A stretch of DNA of 64,000 bases, from NCBI GenBank assembly GCA_039881145.1, contig JAYKKI010000029.1, positions 25,152,001-25,216,000 of the forward strand, written 5' to 3'. Positions 13,001 through 23,421 of this stretch are shown in pieces. Below the pieces are notes generated by a model. The model made no database searches. It worked only from the letters and a program-made list of their open reading frames with translations, and was not told the DNA's origin. The stretch's first letter is position 1. Every line of letters begins with the position of its first letter. The position numbers and the translations under genes were made by a program. Source of the DNA: Druceiella hillmani. Taxonomy: Eukaryota > Arthropoda > Insecta > Lepidoptera > Hepialidae.

Positions 13001-16000
13001 GTAAAATCCAAAAAAGTTGACATTTCGGCAAGTCCATATAACATTTCGAATTTTTCCACTTTCGACTTATGCAATATGATTGTTTTTATGAATATTTGTA
13101 AAGAAAATAGTATTGGCCTAATAACTTTATTAGGCCAATACTTAATTTTTTAACAGTGTCATCTATCATGAAATGTTATTACTTAACGTATGATGGATAT
13201 TGGAGGCAAAAAACCTTAATGATTATCATTTAGAATAACTGTCACACGTAAAAATATTTATGATGGATGAAATATGGATGGATATATATATCGACACACA
13301 TAGATTTGTTTAAAAAGCAACACATAAACTTCATTTCATATGAGTGTAAAATTTACAAATACCGCTAATAGGTAGCATTGGCTGTACATTTATTTTGATA
13401 ATATAAGTTAAAAATCAGATAAAAAAATGGGTTAATATTTAATAATAAAATTAGTGTACTAATCATTATTATAAACTACAAAAAGAACAAGGTCGATTTG
13501 CTGGTAGCAATTGTACCCACGTTTTCAGCGTACCGAGCCAACGTGCTAACCTTTACACTACGGCTGATCCAACTGTTCAAATTATTATTATTATTTTCAT
13601 CACTATTATTCTGTTTTTTAAATTTTATTTATGTTTGGAATATCTAGGAGCATAAATTTTACTAAAAATGTTAATAGATGTTGTTAGTAGTACCATATCG
13701 TAATATATACAGTATATTTTGCTTGATTAAAAACAAATTAACACACACAGACAGATGGGCAAAAATTCTAATATTTTTATTTTAATTACACATCTCAATG
13801 GTGAAATTCAATTTTGGACCATGATGCGAATTGTAAAAAACATTCTTTATATTTCAGCTTTATTCTTCAATAATTGCTTTTATCTAGCGCATGGATTTCT
13901 CGGTCCACCGTGGCAGAAGAATTTACCTCGCAATATGGCTGATAATTTATCAGCATTATTACTAGATGAAATACAAAATCTAAGAGTGCTCGGATTAAAT
14001 GCCATATCACAATGTCTGCAAGAACAGAAAAAGTTCATAATGGATACAATTAAACCGAATGGTATGCTAAATGATTTGTTTTTGTGATTGATACAGCCAT
14101 AGCTCGTAAATTTTATGTTTCTTTTGCTGTATGTGCCCACATTCTAAGAGTACCCTTCAGCTGCAAAAGTTCCTGAATTTTAGAACAGTGTTGGAATATT
14201 ATATGGGGTTTCAAGTGCAATCTAATCTAAGCATGGGTTTCTTATACCTTCTCTGTTTTTTTAATTCTATTTTATTTTTTTCTCATTTTAATATTTGTCA
14301 TGTGTTGCAATCGTAAGATAAAGTAATATACTAAGATATTCAGTATTTTTATATTAAATAATTACATGTCTTTGTTAATTATAAATTTTTACTGTCCGTA
14401 TTGTACTAGCAGTTATCAAATAAAATAAAAATAATTTGTTATTTTTAATATCACAATAAATACACAGAATCCCAATTGTTATATTTAACCAGATACGAAT
14501 GTGAATTATGAACATTACCGAATGTGACTTATGAACATTACGGTTACTGTAGCTTTAATACTACACTGTTATTGTTTACGCGCATTGCATGTGTATACAC
14601 TCATGATACTGGTAGAAGAAATTGAGTATGTATTTATTTGCTGTGTATATGTATAGGTCTTATTATTTTGCTTTTTTTTATTTAGATGGCCTCATTATGA
14701 CTTATCATTTTATGTGACAATAATTTGTCTCTGTAGAAAAGTTTTAGTGTTAACTTTGTTTTCTTGTTAGTAATATTGTAGGACTAAAATTTGGATAACC
14801 AAGCTTCGAAGCTATATTTGTGAAAAGGTTCGCAGAGCAAAGTGCTTTTCTATTCTATCAATTATTACTTTAGTTCTTTTAGTCTGCTTAATTTTTTACT
14901 GTCAAAGATTGTGCTAGTGAAAAAATCATATGTACTTATAAAACTTTAAGATTGTGCCTTAGGTAGATAAATATCTAAATACTATATAAATCTTAAAAAT
15001 TATATTTGTTCGTTAAGTGTAATGATATCCCGTCAAACTTTCTCGTGTTACAAAATATTGTCAGATATCGCTACGAGATTGATAATGCACTAACAGTGGG
15101 TGAGCCCACAACGGATAGAGCAGGTTCTCTTGTTTGTTTCTTGTGTTGTTGAAACCAAAAAAGTGAACCCAAATGCGAAAGTTACAATAGAGTCAAAAAG
15201 AAAATGGAAAAAAGGACGCAACGCTATTACGTAGCTGACCTGTCGAGCAATAGTCCCCCTTATACTACTCTGTGTAAAATTACATATTAATATGAAACAT
15301 TTGTTATGATTTTATCCTGGCATTTTCACGAAAAATCTATGGAGTGGACCCTAACTGCACCTTTCGGTTTTTTACTATTAGAAAGTTTATTTTTTGTGTT
15401 TATTTATTGTGCTGAATATATTTGCGAAAGTTAAGTTAATTCTACAGATTGTGAAATAGATGTATCTGTCCCACTTGGAGCGCGCAATCTGGAGACAAAA
15501 TATCGTGGAAATCTCTTAATTAATTTATATTTGCAGATGCTACATCATTAACTCTTGAATACTGCAATGATCTCAACTATGCAATCTCGCAGAGCCTTCT
15601 CCGTGTTCAGACTCTGACATCTATATGGCAAGGAGTTTTGCCTAAGAATATGTATGAGAATGTCATCAGTAGTATCCTATCCAACCTCTGTCAGGCCATC
15701 ATCTCCAGACTTTTGGGATGTCAAGAGCAGGGTGTATCGGAAGAAGTTACTCTCAATATAGCATTAAAAATTGAAGAGACTATTGAACAGATTCCCCAGT
15801 ATTTTGAGGTGAGTTCATTTATGTTTTGTTTTGTCTACATTTGATATTTTCTTTTGACCTGTTTTGCAAACTCTTATAGTAAATTCAGCTCACCTGAGCA
15901 AACGAAAGTCTCTTTTGTAACAAATTCTTGACTCTTAAGTTCTTAGTTAATTTACTTGACAACAGATCATCTATTTTGCATTAGAAATTGTCTATATGAA

Positions 16001-19000
16001 ATCCACGGTTTTAGAATTATAGTAGGAACTTTCTATAAAATAATATACAGGACTCTATTCTTCAAAAAGACTAAAAATTTTAATTATTGCAAGTTAGAAT
16101 AAAATTTAAACTTATTCAACTAATCAGTTAATAACATAAATGTGAAAGTTTGAAATTGTAAATCACTTGGAGAGGTCAGTAGTAGTTGCTTATTGTCACT
16201 AGCTTTAGATTTAAGCGTAATAAAAGAATTACAACACAAAAATGTAAATAGAATGTTACTCGAAACACAAGAAGGTAGGCAAAGCATACAGATATATGAC
16301 TTGAAGCATAAAATGTAACTGGGAGTCCTATCATAAATAAGTATCAAAATATTTTAGCCATATAAACATCTATATGTTGTAATGAAACATCTATACGTTG
16401 TAATGTATAATTTTACCCTTTGAAGCACAGGAAGTTTTTCGAGTGCTACAAGTGTTACCTTTGATTTTATAAAAGATGGCACTCTATTGATAATAGCTCC
16501 AACTTATTAGTATATAAATTATAGAGAATAAAAGCATAAATAAATGATAATATAATGTAATAAAATACAGTATGCCCTTTTACTTATGTTATGTTCTGGA
16601 AATATCCACTCTAAGTCAATCAGCTAAGTGAATTCTATATCCTTGCTCAGTGTATTGAAAATTGATATATGAGGTGTGATCAATAAATATGCTGAAAGAA
16701 TTTTTATAGCAGCACCTGCTGACTCTACGTCCATTTGAAGTAATGATGAAGAATGAAGTAATATTCTAATTTTTCGAGTAGTGAAACAGAAACTTTCACA
16801 GTAACTTCTCACGTTTTATTAAAATAAAGTTCTTGTTAACTTGGTGGGTCTTGTTTAATTTCACTCAAAAATGGAGTTAAAAGAATTAGAAGTTGGAGAA
16901 GCCGAAAAATCAGATGAAGTCGCTACAAATCTAATCAATGGCAATGTCTTTTCTGAATTTCATTTACAACATGATAGGTGCTATCTACATTTAAAGTGTA
17001 GAGTGCACATTTTAAATGTAAGCACTATAATGCATTGCTTTCATACTCAGTTGTTGCGTCCATATTGTGAGCACAGTGGAAAGTGAAAATTAATGACGCT
17101 TGTAATTACTGAAAAGAGTGGACATTACAATTGTTTTTTATGTTTGGTCGTAATGAGTTTCTAGAACTACCACAGTAGTTTGAAATATATGTTAGACTAT
17201 ATTATTGTATATTTAGTCAGCACCATCTGGTGTGCAAGTATGTGACAGTTAATGACATGGATGTGCCTTAGATACTAGAGTGTTTGAAGGTTTACTCAAA
17301 GTATTGGATACAATTTAAAATTTAATAAACCTATCGTGAAATTCTCAAACTGATTTAATAAATTTATTTCTTTAACTAAACCTCAGGATGCCTCTAAAAT
17401 AAGAAATAATTTATAGATTATGGTAACTTATTTAAATAAAATAACAACCTAAATAATAAATTGAATGAGTAAAGTACAGGGTGTCCACTGATTTCAATGT
17501 TTGAAAAATTGTAAAAAAAAACTACACCTCTAATACAAAGTAGGTTTATTTTAACTTTATAAGAACAAATGTGGATTTCATTTTTTAAAAACCACGTTTT
17601 CCAAATGGCCGCCATCGAGTTTGACACACTCTTCGAGTCTAGCACGCATGTTTTCAAAAATGCGTTTGCAGAGCGACTGGGGTATCCTACTGACTTCGGC
17701 TCGAATATTTTCTTTAAGTTGTGTCACAGTGCTCGGATTTGTTTTGTAAACAACGGATTTTAAGTATCCTCATAAGAAAAAGTCACATGGGCTTAAATCG
17801 GGTGACCTAGGTGGCCACGGTATGGTACCGTTTCGGGATATTGTTTTTTTCTGGAAATAACTGCCGCACTGCATTCATGGACACATTAGCAGTGTGAGCT
17901 GTTGCCCAATCCTGCTGGAACCATGTGTTTTGGTTGAAGGATGGACTATTCTGTAGTTCTACTCTGAAAAAGTCATTTAACATCTGGGCATATCTCTCCG
18001 AATTTACAGTTACAGTTTGGCTACGTTGATTTTCAAAGAAATAAGGCCCCATGATTGCAGATGCAGACATGGCACACCAGACTGTTGCTTTAGGCTTATG
18101 TAAAGGCTCTTGATGCATTTGTCTTGAGTTGTGGACATCCCAGTAACGAAAGTTCTGCTTATTCACATATCCTCCAATGTGAAAGTGAGCTTCGTCACCA
18201 AAGAATATGTTGCCCATCCGGGTAGCAGTACGAAATCTCAACAACATCACCTCCGCGTAAGTTTTTCCTATTTTCTTATTACCTGTAAAGTTGATTTCGG
18301 AATTCCCAATATCGATGAATGTGTTCATCATCAGATGAATGTGTGTGTGAGTTTATTGAAAATTCCCGTTTATCACTGTGTGATAAACGGGGATTTTCAA
18401 CGAACAGAAACCATAACACGCTCGACATTTTCATCCGTGGCTACCAATGGTGTAGGTCCTGGCCTGGACCTATTAAATGTTGATCCTGTAGCTCTGAACC
18501 TTGCTACCCATGACTGAATGAGGTTGATCGATGGTCCATCACGTAATCGACGAATACTGTAACGATTATTAAATCGACAGCGTGCTACAGATAGTGAAAA
18601 TCCACTCGAAATGTACGCCTCGACGGCAAAAGCGCAGTGCTCTCCACTTCACTGTTCCATGGCTACTAAAAAATCCGCACCGCTTGCGCTTCTAACGACG
18701 CCTCCCACGCCCCTCTTATGTGTTGCGTTCAGAAACTATGTTTGTTCAAACTTTGAAATCTGCCACCTGTACATTAAATTTTTTTATCATCACTTTTATA
18801 GACTAAGAAATAATGTGCCATTGCACTTAATAATTACATTTATTAGTAAGTTTACTTCAAATTGATCCATAAAAATTAGCACTTGGTCAAAATTTATAAA
18901 GTGAAAACTGTATGTGACATTTTTGTTAATCCCTTAAGAACAAAGACTGCGCTGACATTGACAGATAACAAATCGGCAATTCTTATTTTTGTCATGTATG

Positions 19001-19898
19001 TGACCATTTTTAGCAACAGATGTTTTCTGCACCTTCTTTATATTTGTAGAGTGCGCATTTAAAATTTTATATTTAATATTATATTTATATTTGATAATGA
19101 TAGTGTGTTTGCTGTAACGATAGAAATTATTTTTTCGTTGTCATTAGAAGAATTTGATTTTTTATATAATATAACCAATTTAGTGGGTGTTTCTAAGGAT
19201 TCAAAATCATCTAAAATAAAGCTTGTAGATTTTTCTGCATTCTTTCCAGCATGAGTAGGCAGGTTAAAACAGAATACAAACAGTTGCATTTGTTTCAAGT
19301 TTAGAGGGAACTATGTTTTTATACAGATGATGAAACATGGGATATTAAAAATAACCCCCACTACTTTATCTGCTCAATCAATCACAAGCAACTAATGTGT
19401 TCTCGGTTACTAATACTAGTTGGTCTGCAATAAAATTTGTAATTTTGCTAAAAATATAATATTTTAACAATTTTTATTTGTTCCAATAGTTAGAAATTAT
19501 ATTTAACTATTAATTTAATATTGCGGATAGATAACCTAACAAGACAACATAGATGTAATTCTTTCGCTTCTGATATTTTATGCTTAAAAATGAACTATAT
19601 TTAACTCTAAGGAAGTATGATTAAGTTTGGTTTATTGACTAAATTTAATTTAGAAACATTTCTTACGATTTTTTATTAACAGCAGTATACAGATTTGAGC
19701 AAAGCCGTAAATGGCTGGGACAGACTCAAACATATTGTGGAACTGCTCCGGGTTCAACAACACAGTTTGGCTTCGTCTTGGAGCGCCAGCGAAAGTGAGC
19801 TGGCTGCCCATTTCAGTTGTGAAGAAATCAGGAAGATTATCAAAATGCGTTTTCCTGACGAAGACTTCAGAATTAGAATTTTAGCTTTGGTTCAGTAG
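2591..19898 (+). CDS. zw10: ZW10 kinetochore / Golgi-ER tethering protein (4 coding exons)
   Basis: Coding exons 2591-4088, 13858-14061, 15537-15808 and 19686-19898 (stop TAG 19896-19898). All introns are GT-AG: GTATGA/TTTCAG, GTATGC/TTGCAG, GTGAGT/CAG. The split codons join as G|CT and G|AT with no stop, giving about 728 residues, close to the usual length of 720-780. The C-terminal part is diagnostic: NNCFYLAHGFL, IWQGVLPKNMYENVI and GWDRLKHIVELL ... FSCEEIRKIIKMRFPDED match the conserved end of ZW10 (family knowledge). The N-terminal half is helical and poorly conserved, as expected. ZW10 works in the Rod-ZW10-Zwilch complex at kinetochores and in the NRZ/Dsl1 tether at the ER. If the acceptor is AG at 19681-19682, one extra Gln is added. 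The large first exon and long introns are filled with mobile DNA. It is the only clearly intact host gene here. Confidence 0.92.
7610..8376. repeat. 66-bp tandem repeat, three copies plus one outlier
   Basis: A 66-base unit containing AAGCAGTAATAGCATTGTAA and ending TTATATATTTATACAAT is repeated three times almost without change at about 8172-8376. A fourth, single copy lies 500 bases upstream at about 7615-7671 and is followed by a CATCATCATCAT run. Because 66 is a multiple of 3, the array gives a false repetitive ORF on the minus strand. The near identity implies recent expansion. Confidence 0.9.
9540..11940 (-). pseudogene. Tigger/pogo-like DNA transposase relic, split by an insertion
   Basis: Read on the minus strand. 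From 11940 down: a start-proximal part with GRPTVLTTEEDAALAAHI, then VPPQNIYNYKKINL, PGKKRVICRHGTKYSE and an EWIDSATLEDWLLNLLMP segment, ending at 11284. The sequence resumes at 10260 with LASHINKKILSECG, then FIWLPPNATHIQQPLDVAYF and WRQILQDWK, the usual C-terminal half of Tigger-type DDE enzymes. An acidic, serine-rich tail runs to about 9540. The position of the second catalytic Asp (GDNL in relatives) reads GNN here, and several single-base frameshifts are present. It is dead. The gap (10261-11283) is a later RTE-type insertion with a target-site duplication. Confidence 0.82.
10261..11283 (+). mobile_element. RTE-like (endonuclease-RT) non-LTR insertion with 10-bp target duplication
   Basis: Inserted into the Tigger relic; the 10-bp direct repeats TGTTTCTTTA at 10261-10270 and 11274-11283 flank it. 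Inside, in scattered frames: YGFRRGRSTTEQIFNLQQIL, HHLFIDFKTAYDCI (RT motif A), then after an internal deletion LASFERKILKSIFGG and RGRGTPKLRWADCLQSV with RAWNSLLEKARVHRGLSSY at the end, and a GATGATAATGATGATG tail. This is the common arthropod 'endonuclease-reverse transcriptase' type with a simple-repeat tail. It is 5'-truncated and internally deleted. Confidence 0.87.
13109..13142. repeat. Perfect hairpin, 16-bp arms, 2-nt loop
   Basis: The left arm AGTATTGGCCTAATAA (13109-13124) and its exact reverse complement (13127-13142) are separated by CT. It lies in zw10 intron 1. Confidence 0.95.
13495..13580 (-). repeat. tRNA-derived SINE head (relic)
   Basis: On the minus strand an A-box match, TAGTGTAAAGG (13560-13550), fits TRGYNNANNNG exactly. 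It is followed about 32 bases later by a B-box-like GGTACAATTGC (13517-13507). The intervening GTTAGCACGTTGGCTCGGTA has the look of a tRNA D-to-anticodon region. No full cloverleaf or acceptor stem is visible, so this is a SINE head or old tRNA pseudogene, not a working tRNA gene. Confidence 0.5.
13858..14061 (+). CDS. zw10: zw10 coding exon 2
   Basis: The acceptor is ATTTCAG at 13851-13857. The first two bases complete the codon begun in exon 1 (G|CT, Ala). It encodes LFFNNCFYLAHGFLGPPWQK, a hallmark region of ZW10, and then a helical stretch ending DTIKPN. The donor GTATGC at 14062 leaves phase 1. Confidence 0.92.
14062..15536 (+). other. zw10 intron 2
   Basis: Donor GTATGC, acceptor TTGCAG. 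It is AT-rich; I recognise no gene, element or tandem repeat in it. Confidence 0.8.
15537..15808 (+). CDS. zw10: zw10 coding exon 3
   Basis: It begins by completing an Asp codon (G|AT). It encodes LEYCNDLNYAISQSLLRVQ, then SIWQGVLPKNMYENVISSIL, matching the ZW10 W-x-D-V-L-P-x-N-x-Y region, and ends QYFE in phase 0 at the strong donor GAG|GTGAGT. Confidence 0.93.
15809..17476 (+). other. zw10 intron 3, part before the mariner
   Basis: No gene is recognised. A stretch near 16668 (GAGGTGTGATCAATAAATAT) resembles the end of some mariner-like elements, and the 140 bases after it may be a degraded fragment; I could not support it further. From 17281 the sequence is shared with the segmental copy at 25758. 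Confidence 0.6.
17578..18660 (-). pseudogene. Mariner-type transposase, broken
   Basis: The start is ATG at 18660-18658 (MEQWSGEHCAFAVEAY), followed by a helix-turn-helix part (LRDGPSINLIQSWVARF). The catalytic core shows FFGDEAHFHIGGYV (first Asp) and FQQDWATAHTANVSM (second Asp; relatives have DGATAHT, so Trp replaces Gly), then PRSPDLSPCDFFL before an in-frame stop where a Trp is expected. The coding end is VVFKK then TGA at 17580-17578. An insertion near 18340-18380 (hairpin) shifts the frame between the DNA-binding and catalytic parts. It would cut and paste the element at TA; it is dead here. Confidence 0.87.
18356..18400. repeat. Near-perfect hairpin inside mariner 1 only
   Basis: Arms 18356-18376 and 18380-18400 are reverse complements with one mismatch (20/21), loop TGT. 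In mariner 2 the matching site (about 62835-62860) has only the right arm, GTGATAAACGGGATTTTCAA. The left arm is therefore an added inverted copy. Confidence 0.92.
19686..19898 (+). CDS. zw10: zw10 coding exon 4 (C-terminus)
   Basis: The acceptor is CAG at 19683-19685 (or AG at 19681-19682, adding one Gln). It encodes YTDLSKAVNGWDRLKHIVEL, then SLASSWSASESELAAHFSCE and EEIRKIIKMRFPDEDFRIRI, ending LALVQ. It matches the W-...-L-...-F-S-x-x-E-V-...-A-L-F end of ZW10. Confidence 0.94.
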   Translation, partial: YTDLSKAVNGWDRLKHIVELLRVQQHSLASSWSASESELAAHFSCEEIRKIIKMRFPDEDFRIRILALVQ

Positions 19899-19955
19899 TT
19901 TATCATCAAGTTTTTAATTTTTATTGTTAGTTTATAATGTTTCAAAAGTGATATA

Positions 19956-19961
19956 AATAAA
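19956..19961 (+). promoter_or_regulatory. Polyadenylation signal of zw10
   Basis: AATAAA 58 bases after the zw10 stop codon, followed by a T- and GT-rich stretch (TTTGAGTTTGTTCC). Confidence 0.65.
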
Positions 19962-22900
19962 TTTGAGTTTGTTCCAATATCAATTGTTTTTATAAGATTA
20001 AAACAGTTTCAGTGGTAATTTATGTACAAGATCTAAGATAAGCGAAGATATTGTACCCACATCGATCATGCTGTCTGCCACGTTGCACTGAGTATTACTT
20101 TAAAGCTATTTTTCTCTACATCTCTATAGTTTTCTTGAAATATTTATTTAATAACCTAATACACTGAATAAAAAATTATTTATCAGATTTTGAACTATTT
20201 GTGTTCAGAAAGGAGACGGAAGAGGAGAAGTATATTTTAAGAAATTTGTTAGGTGAAAGATAAACATTTTTCAATCTTATTTTTTACCAACGACAAAATT
20301 GTATGATGCATTTTTCAATTCAAGATTAAAAAAAATGTGTCAAGCGCGAGTAAAACTTGCGCCACAAGTATTTGTGTACATAATATTTCTATTAAAACAT
20401 TTGCAAGTGCACAGTGCAAGTGTTTTGAAGAACATGTTTCAAAAGATAAAATAAGGAGTAAAGATAATAGTAATATGGATAATAAGTTATTTAAATTATT
20501 ATTATGTCATTAGTTATTTTACCTGCCTAGAGTGCGCACGAACATTCTACAGTATTCATCTGTCTTTCGTGCACTCACATTATTCAACGCAGTATTACGA
20601 GATGCACCCAGTCTAGATATTTTCTTCCACTCCATTGATTGCTTCACGAATGGTGTCATGCCTGGTAATTCACGACTGATTGCTAGATGATGTTTATCCA
20701 AATTACTGTGTATTTCTATTTGTATTGTATTAAATTGCCCTGTGATTGTATTGTCTTATTTGTTATTGTTTCATAACCATTTGTCATATGTTCTTCTACA
20801 TGCCCAGCGCTTTGGGTAAATCCATTGACTTTTCAAGAAATAAATAAATAAATATTTCAAAAATTATAAAATCTAGGATAATCGCTGTAGTTTTTCTATA
20901 ATCTTCCACTTAGACCAACCCTGTTTTTTTTAGGTTCGGCGTTTTCATAAATAAGAGGATGGAATTTTATATTTTTGCATATTTTTAGAATATCTTTAAA
21001 TATGCTATTTTAAATTGCGAAAAAATATTTTTATACTCCACATGGTATATAAAGTGACAAAAAAATTTTTTTAATTTTTATTTACTTCCTCCTTAATTAA
21101 TTACTATACAAGTATTTTAAAAAAGTTGGTGGTGTAAAATATGTGAGTTAATTAATTACTACTATAGCAACTTTCAAATTTGTGCATAGCATGGTTTTCA
21201 TCAGCTCTGAAAATAAAAAATAAACGGTATGTATGCGTAATGTATACGGTATGTATATGTAATACAGTATGTATTTCGTATATACACATGTATATATGAA
21301 AGATATAGTAGACAATACTACTATATCTTTCGTAGACATAAAAACATGGAGAATATTTAAAAAATGATGATATGTAGAATCATCACTATAATCTTCCTAG
21401 AACTTGTGCTGCTGAGCACACAAATATTTTTTTTGTAGTTTCAGAAATTAAAGGCAGGGAATCGGAATTATTTATGTAATTTGAAAAATATATTCTCTGC
21501 CTCTAATCCCGAATATACTAATTCCGAATATAAAAAATACTTTTTTATAATGTATGTATTACATCTCAAGATATAATACATACAGACATAAAAAAATATT
21601 TTTGTGACCCTTTATAACTAGTCCCTTCCAAACAACACCCCGGAATGGAATTAAAAAGATTTTTTTTGGAGTACTTAATTTAACCTCCCTAAAATGAATA
21701 TTTTTGAGTTTTAGTTATTGCTATATGTGCAGGTTACTAGGCACTCTGCCAAATTTCAAGTTAACAGTTTCTAAGAGACATTTATTACTGACAATAAAAT
21801 AAAATGCAGACAAAATTTTATTTGTTAGCACTTATTTAGTATTGTCGCAATGTTTGTACTCGTTTAGTATTACAATTTACTTTATACAACATTTATTCCG
21901 ACGTGCTTTGGTGTTATTTGAAATGAACCTGAATATGTGTTACCTCTAATAAAAATCAAAAAGGAAAAGTTGACATTTAACTTTAATATAATGCATTTGA
22001 ATTCAGTTTTATAATGTATTCCAATTCAGTTTTTTAATGTTGAGATATATAATTGCATCAAATATAGAAACTAATCTAAATAAAATTTTCATTCAAAGAT
22101 GGAGGGTAAGATTAAAAAGTCGATAAAGTCATACATAAACACGTCAAACAATTGTTTTTAGTAGTAAGTATGACACTTTCTTGCTGTAACTGGTGTAACG
22201 ACAAAAATTGTACTAATAGTAATTTATTATTTTTAAGTAGTAAAATATTAAAAATATTTTTTATGGTAAATCGCTTCATTGTTTTATTATAGTCTTTAAT
22301 AATTACTCTGGATGTTTTCTGTATATCTTAAATGTGCAGTATATAAATATAATGGTAATTCAAAAATCAATAAATTGTTAGGTGACAAGTAAAAGTAGCC
22401 TTTCGTACACATCTAGATAGGTACATATACAAGTTTAAACATTTAAGGGCACTCCGGTAATCTAGAAATCAGCATTTCTATAAAAATATTACAAAAATGC
22501 CAAATTTATCACCCAACAAAACTGATAATAGTCCAAAGTGACTGATCGCAGTTATATATAAAAAAAAATTTTATATCTGTATGTGAGTTAACTATAACTT
22601 TCTTTAAAATTTCATCACAGTTGGTCTTAAACTAAAAGAACTATGATACTGAGACCTACGGATGATAGACGGACTTTATTAAATTATAACGCTTATATTC
22701 TGCTGCAGAAGCCTAAAAATTTTCTGTAGGTCAACATTGTACATTGCTATATTATATATACAATATTTTTAATACACCTATAAAAGTAATGTGACGATTG
22801 TATGTAAAAGATAATTTACAGACAATACTTTCAATGTTCGTATAATTGTGTCTGTTCTAGAATTTTCAGGATGAATCATACTCGATTTACATAGAAGAAT

Positions 22901-23135
22901 AACATAGAATTTCAGGTGAATAGTTACTGTTTTGTGATAAAAGTTAAATATATTTGTACTTTAAAAACATTAAGACATTGAACGTCAATAATGCGGTAAC
23001 CCATGAGGAATGGCGGAAGTTGTGTGGCATTTCATATGGTCATTCAAAATTTCATACCTCGGCCTTTAAGAGGGAAGTGTGAATTATGTAAACTGTGTTT
23101 GGTTTCTGATTTTTTTGTCTGTTTTAAGAATTTGT
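19962..23135. other. Intergenic, mostly segmental copy A
   Basis: AT-rich and shared with 26480-29310 up to 22722. A 61-codon minus-strand ORF at 20519-20701 is kept with very few changes in copy B (about 27045-27227), but I do not recognise the protein. A GGCAGGGAATCGGAATTA / ATTCTCTGCCTCTAAT inverted pair at 21453-21515 is also present in copy B (27712-27770) and may be a small MITE. Nothing else is supported. Confidence 0.6.
21298..21331. repeat. Perfect hairpin, 14-bp arms, 6-nt loop
   Basis: GAAAGATATAGTAG (21298-21311), loop ACAATA, exact reverse complement at 21318-21331. The paralogous segment near 27625-27655 lacks it. Confidence 0.93.
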
Positions 23136-23305
23136 TGAGGAGGGTAATTATTACCCCATATTTTATTTACACTTCTTATATCTGAATTGGAATTCTTTAT
23201 TAAAGTATTTGAAGTGAATTTATCAACAGAATATTACTTAAAAAAATTACTTTAAAAGAACACAATTTACTGTACAAATCTTTTATTTATATTAATGGTG
23301 CAGAC

Positions 23306-23333
23306 GCTCTTAAAAGTGACTACTTTTAAGAGC
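23306..23333. repeat. Perfect hairpin, 12-bp arms, 4-nt loop
   Basis: GCTCTTAAAAGT (23306-23317), loop GACT, exact reverse complement at 23322-23333. Confidence 0.93.
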
Positions 23334-23421
23334 ATTCCATAATATAAAAAAATCAACAAAAACAAGCTTATCATCCTCTAATTCATATAAAAAAATAATT
23401 AATATAAAAAAATCTTAATTA

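Larger units (their letters stand above)
4089..13857 (+). other. zw10 intron 1 (9.8 kb)
   Basis: Donor GTATGA, acceptor ATTTCAG. Contents: 4103-7600 shows no gene or element I can name; 7610-8376 holds 66-bp repeats; 8390-9530 has nothing recognised; 9540-11940 holds the Tigger relic with the nested RTE-type insertion; 11950-13100 has nothing recognised; 13109 is a perfect hairpin; 13500 is a tRNA-like SINE head. Short ORFs in this intron (for example 6152-6355) lack coding character. Confidence 0.85.
17477..18769 (-). mobile_element. Mariner/Tc1-type element 1 in zw10 intron 3
   Basis: 1293 bp, flanked by TA on both sides (17475-17476 and 18770-18771). The termini are inverted: left CAGGGTGTCCACTGATTTCA, right (reverse complement) CAGGTGGCAGATTTCAAAGT. 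The paralogous duplication at 25967 has a single TA and no element, which shows the insertion came after the duplication. About 90% similar by eye to the copy at 61936. It contains a broken transposase on the minus strand and a unique hairpin at 18356. Confidence 0.93.
17281..22722. repeat. Segmental duplication, copy A
   Basis: Matches 25758-29310 in the same orientation. The shared blocks are colinear: 17281-17476 with 25758-25967, 18772-18912 with 25968-26097, 19709-19898 with 26098-26283, then 19960-22722 with about 26480-29310. Copy A carries the mariner (17477-18769) that copy B lacks. It contains the 3' end of the live zw10 gene. Confidence 0.88.
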
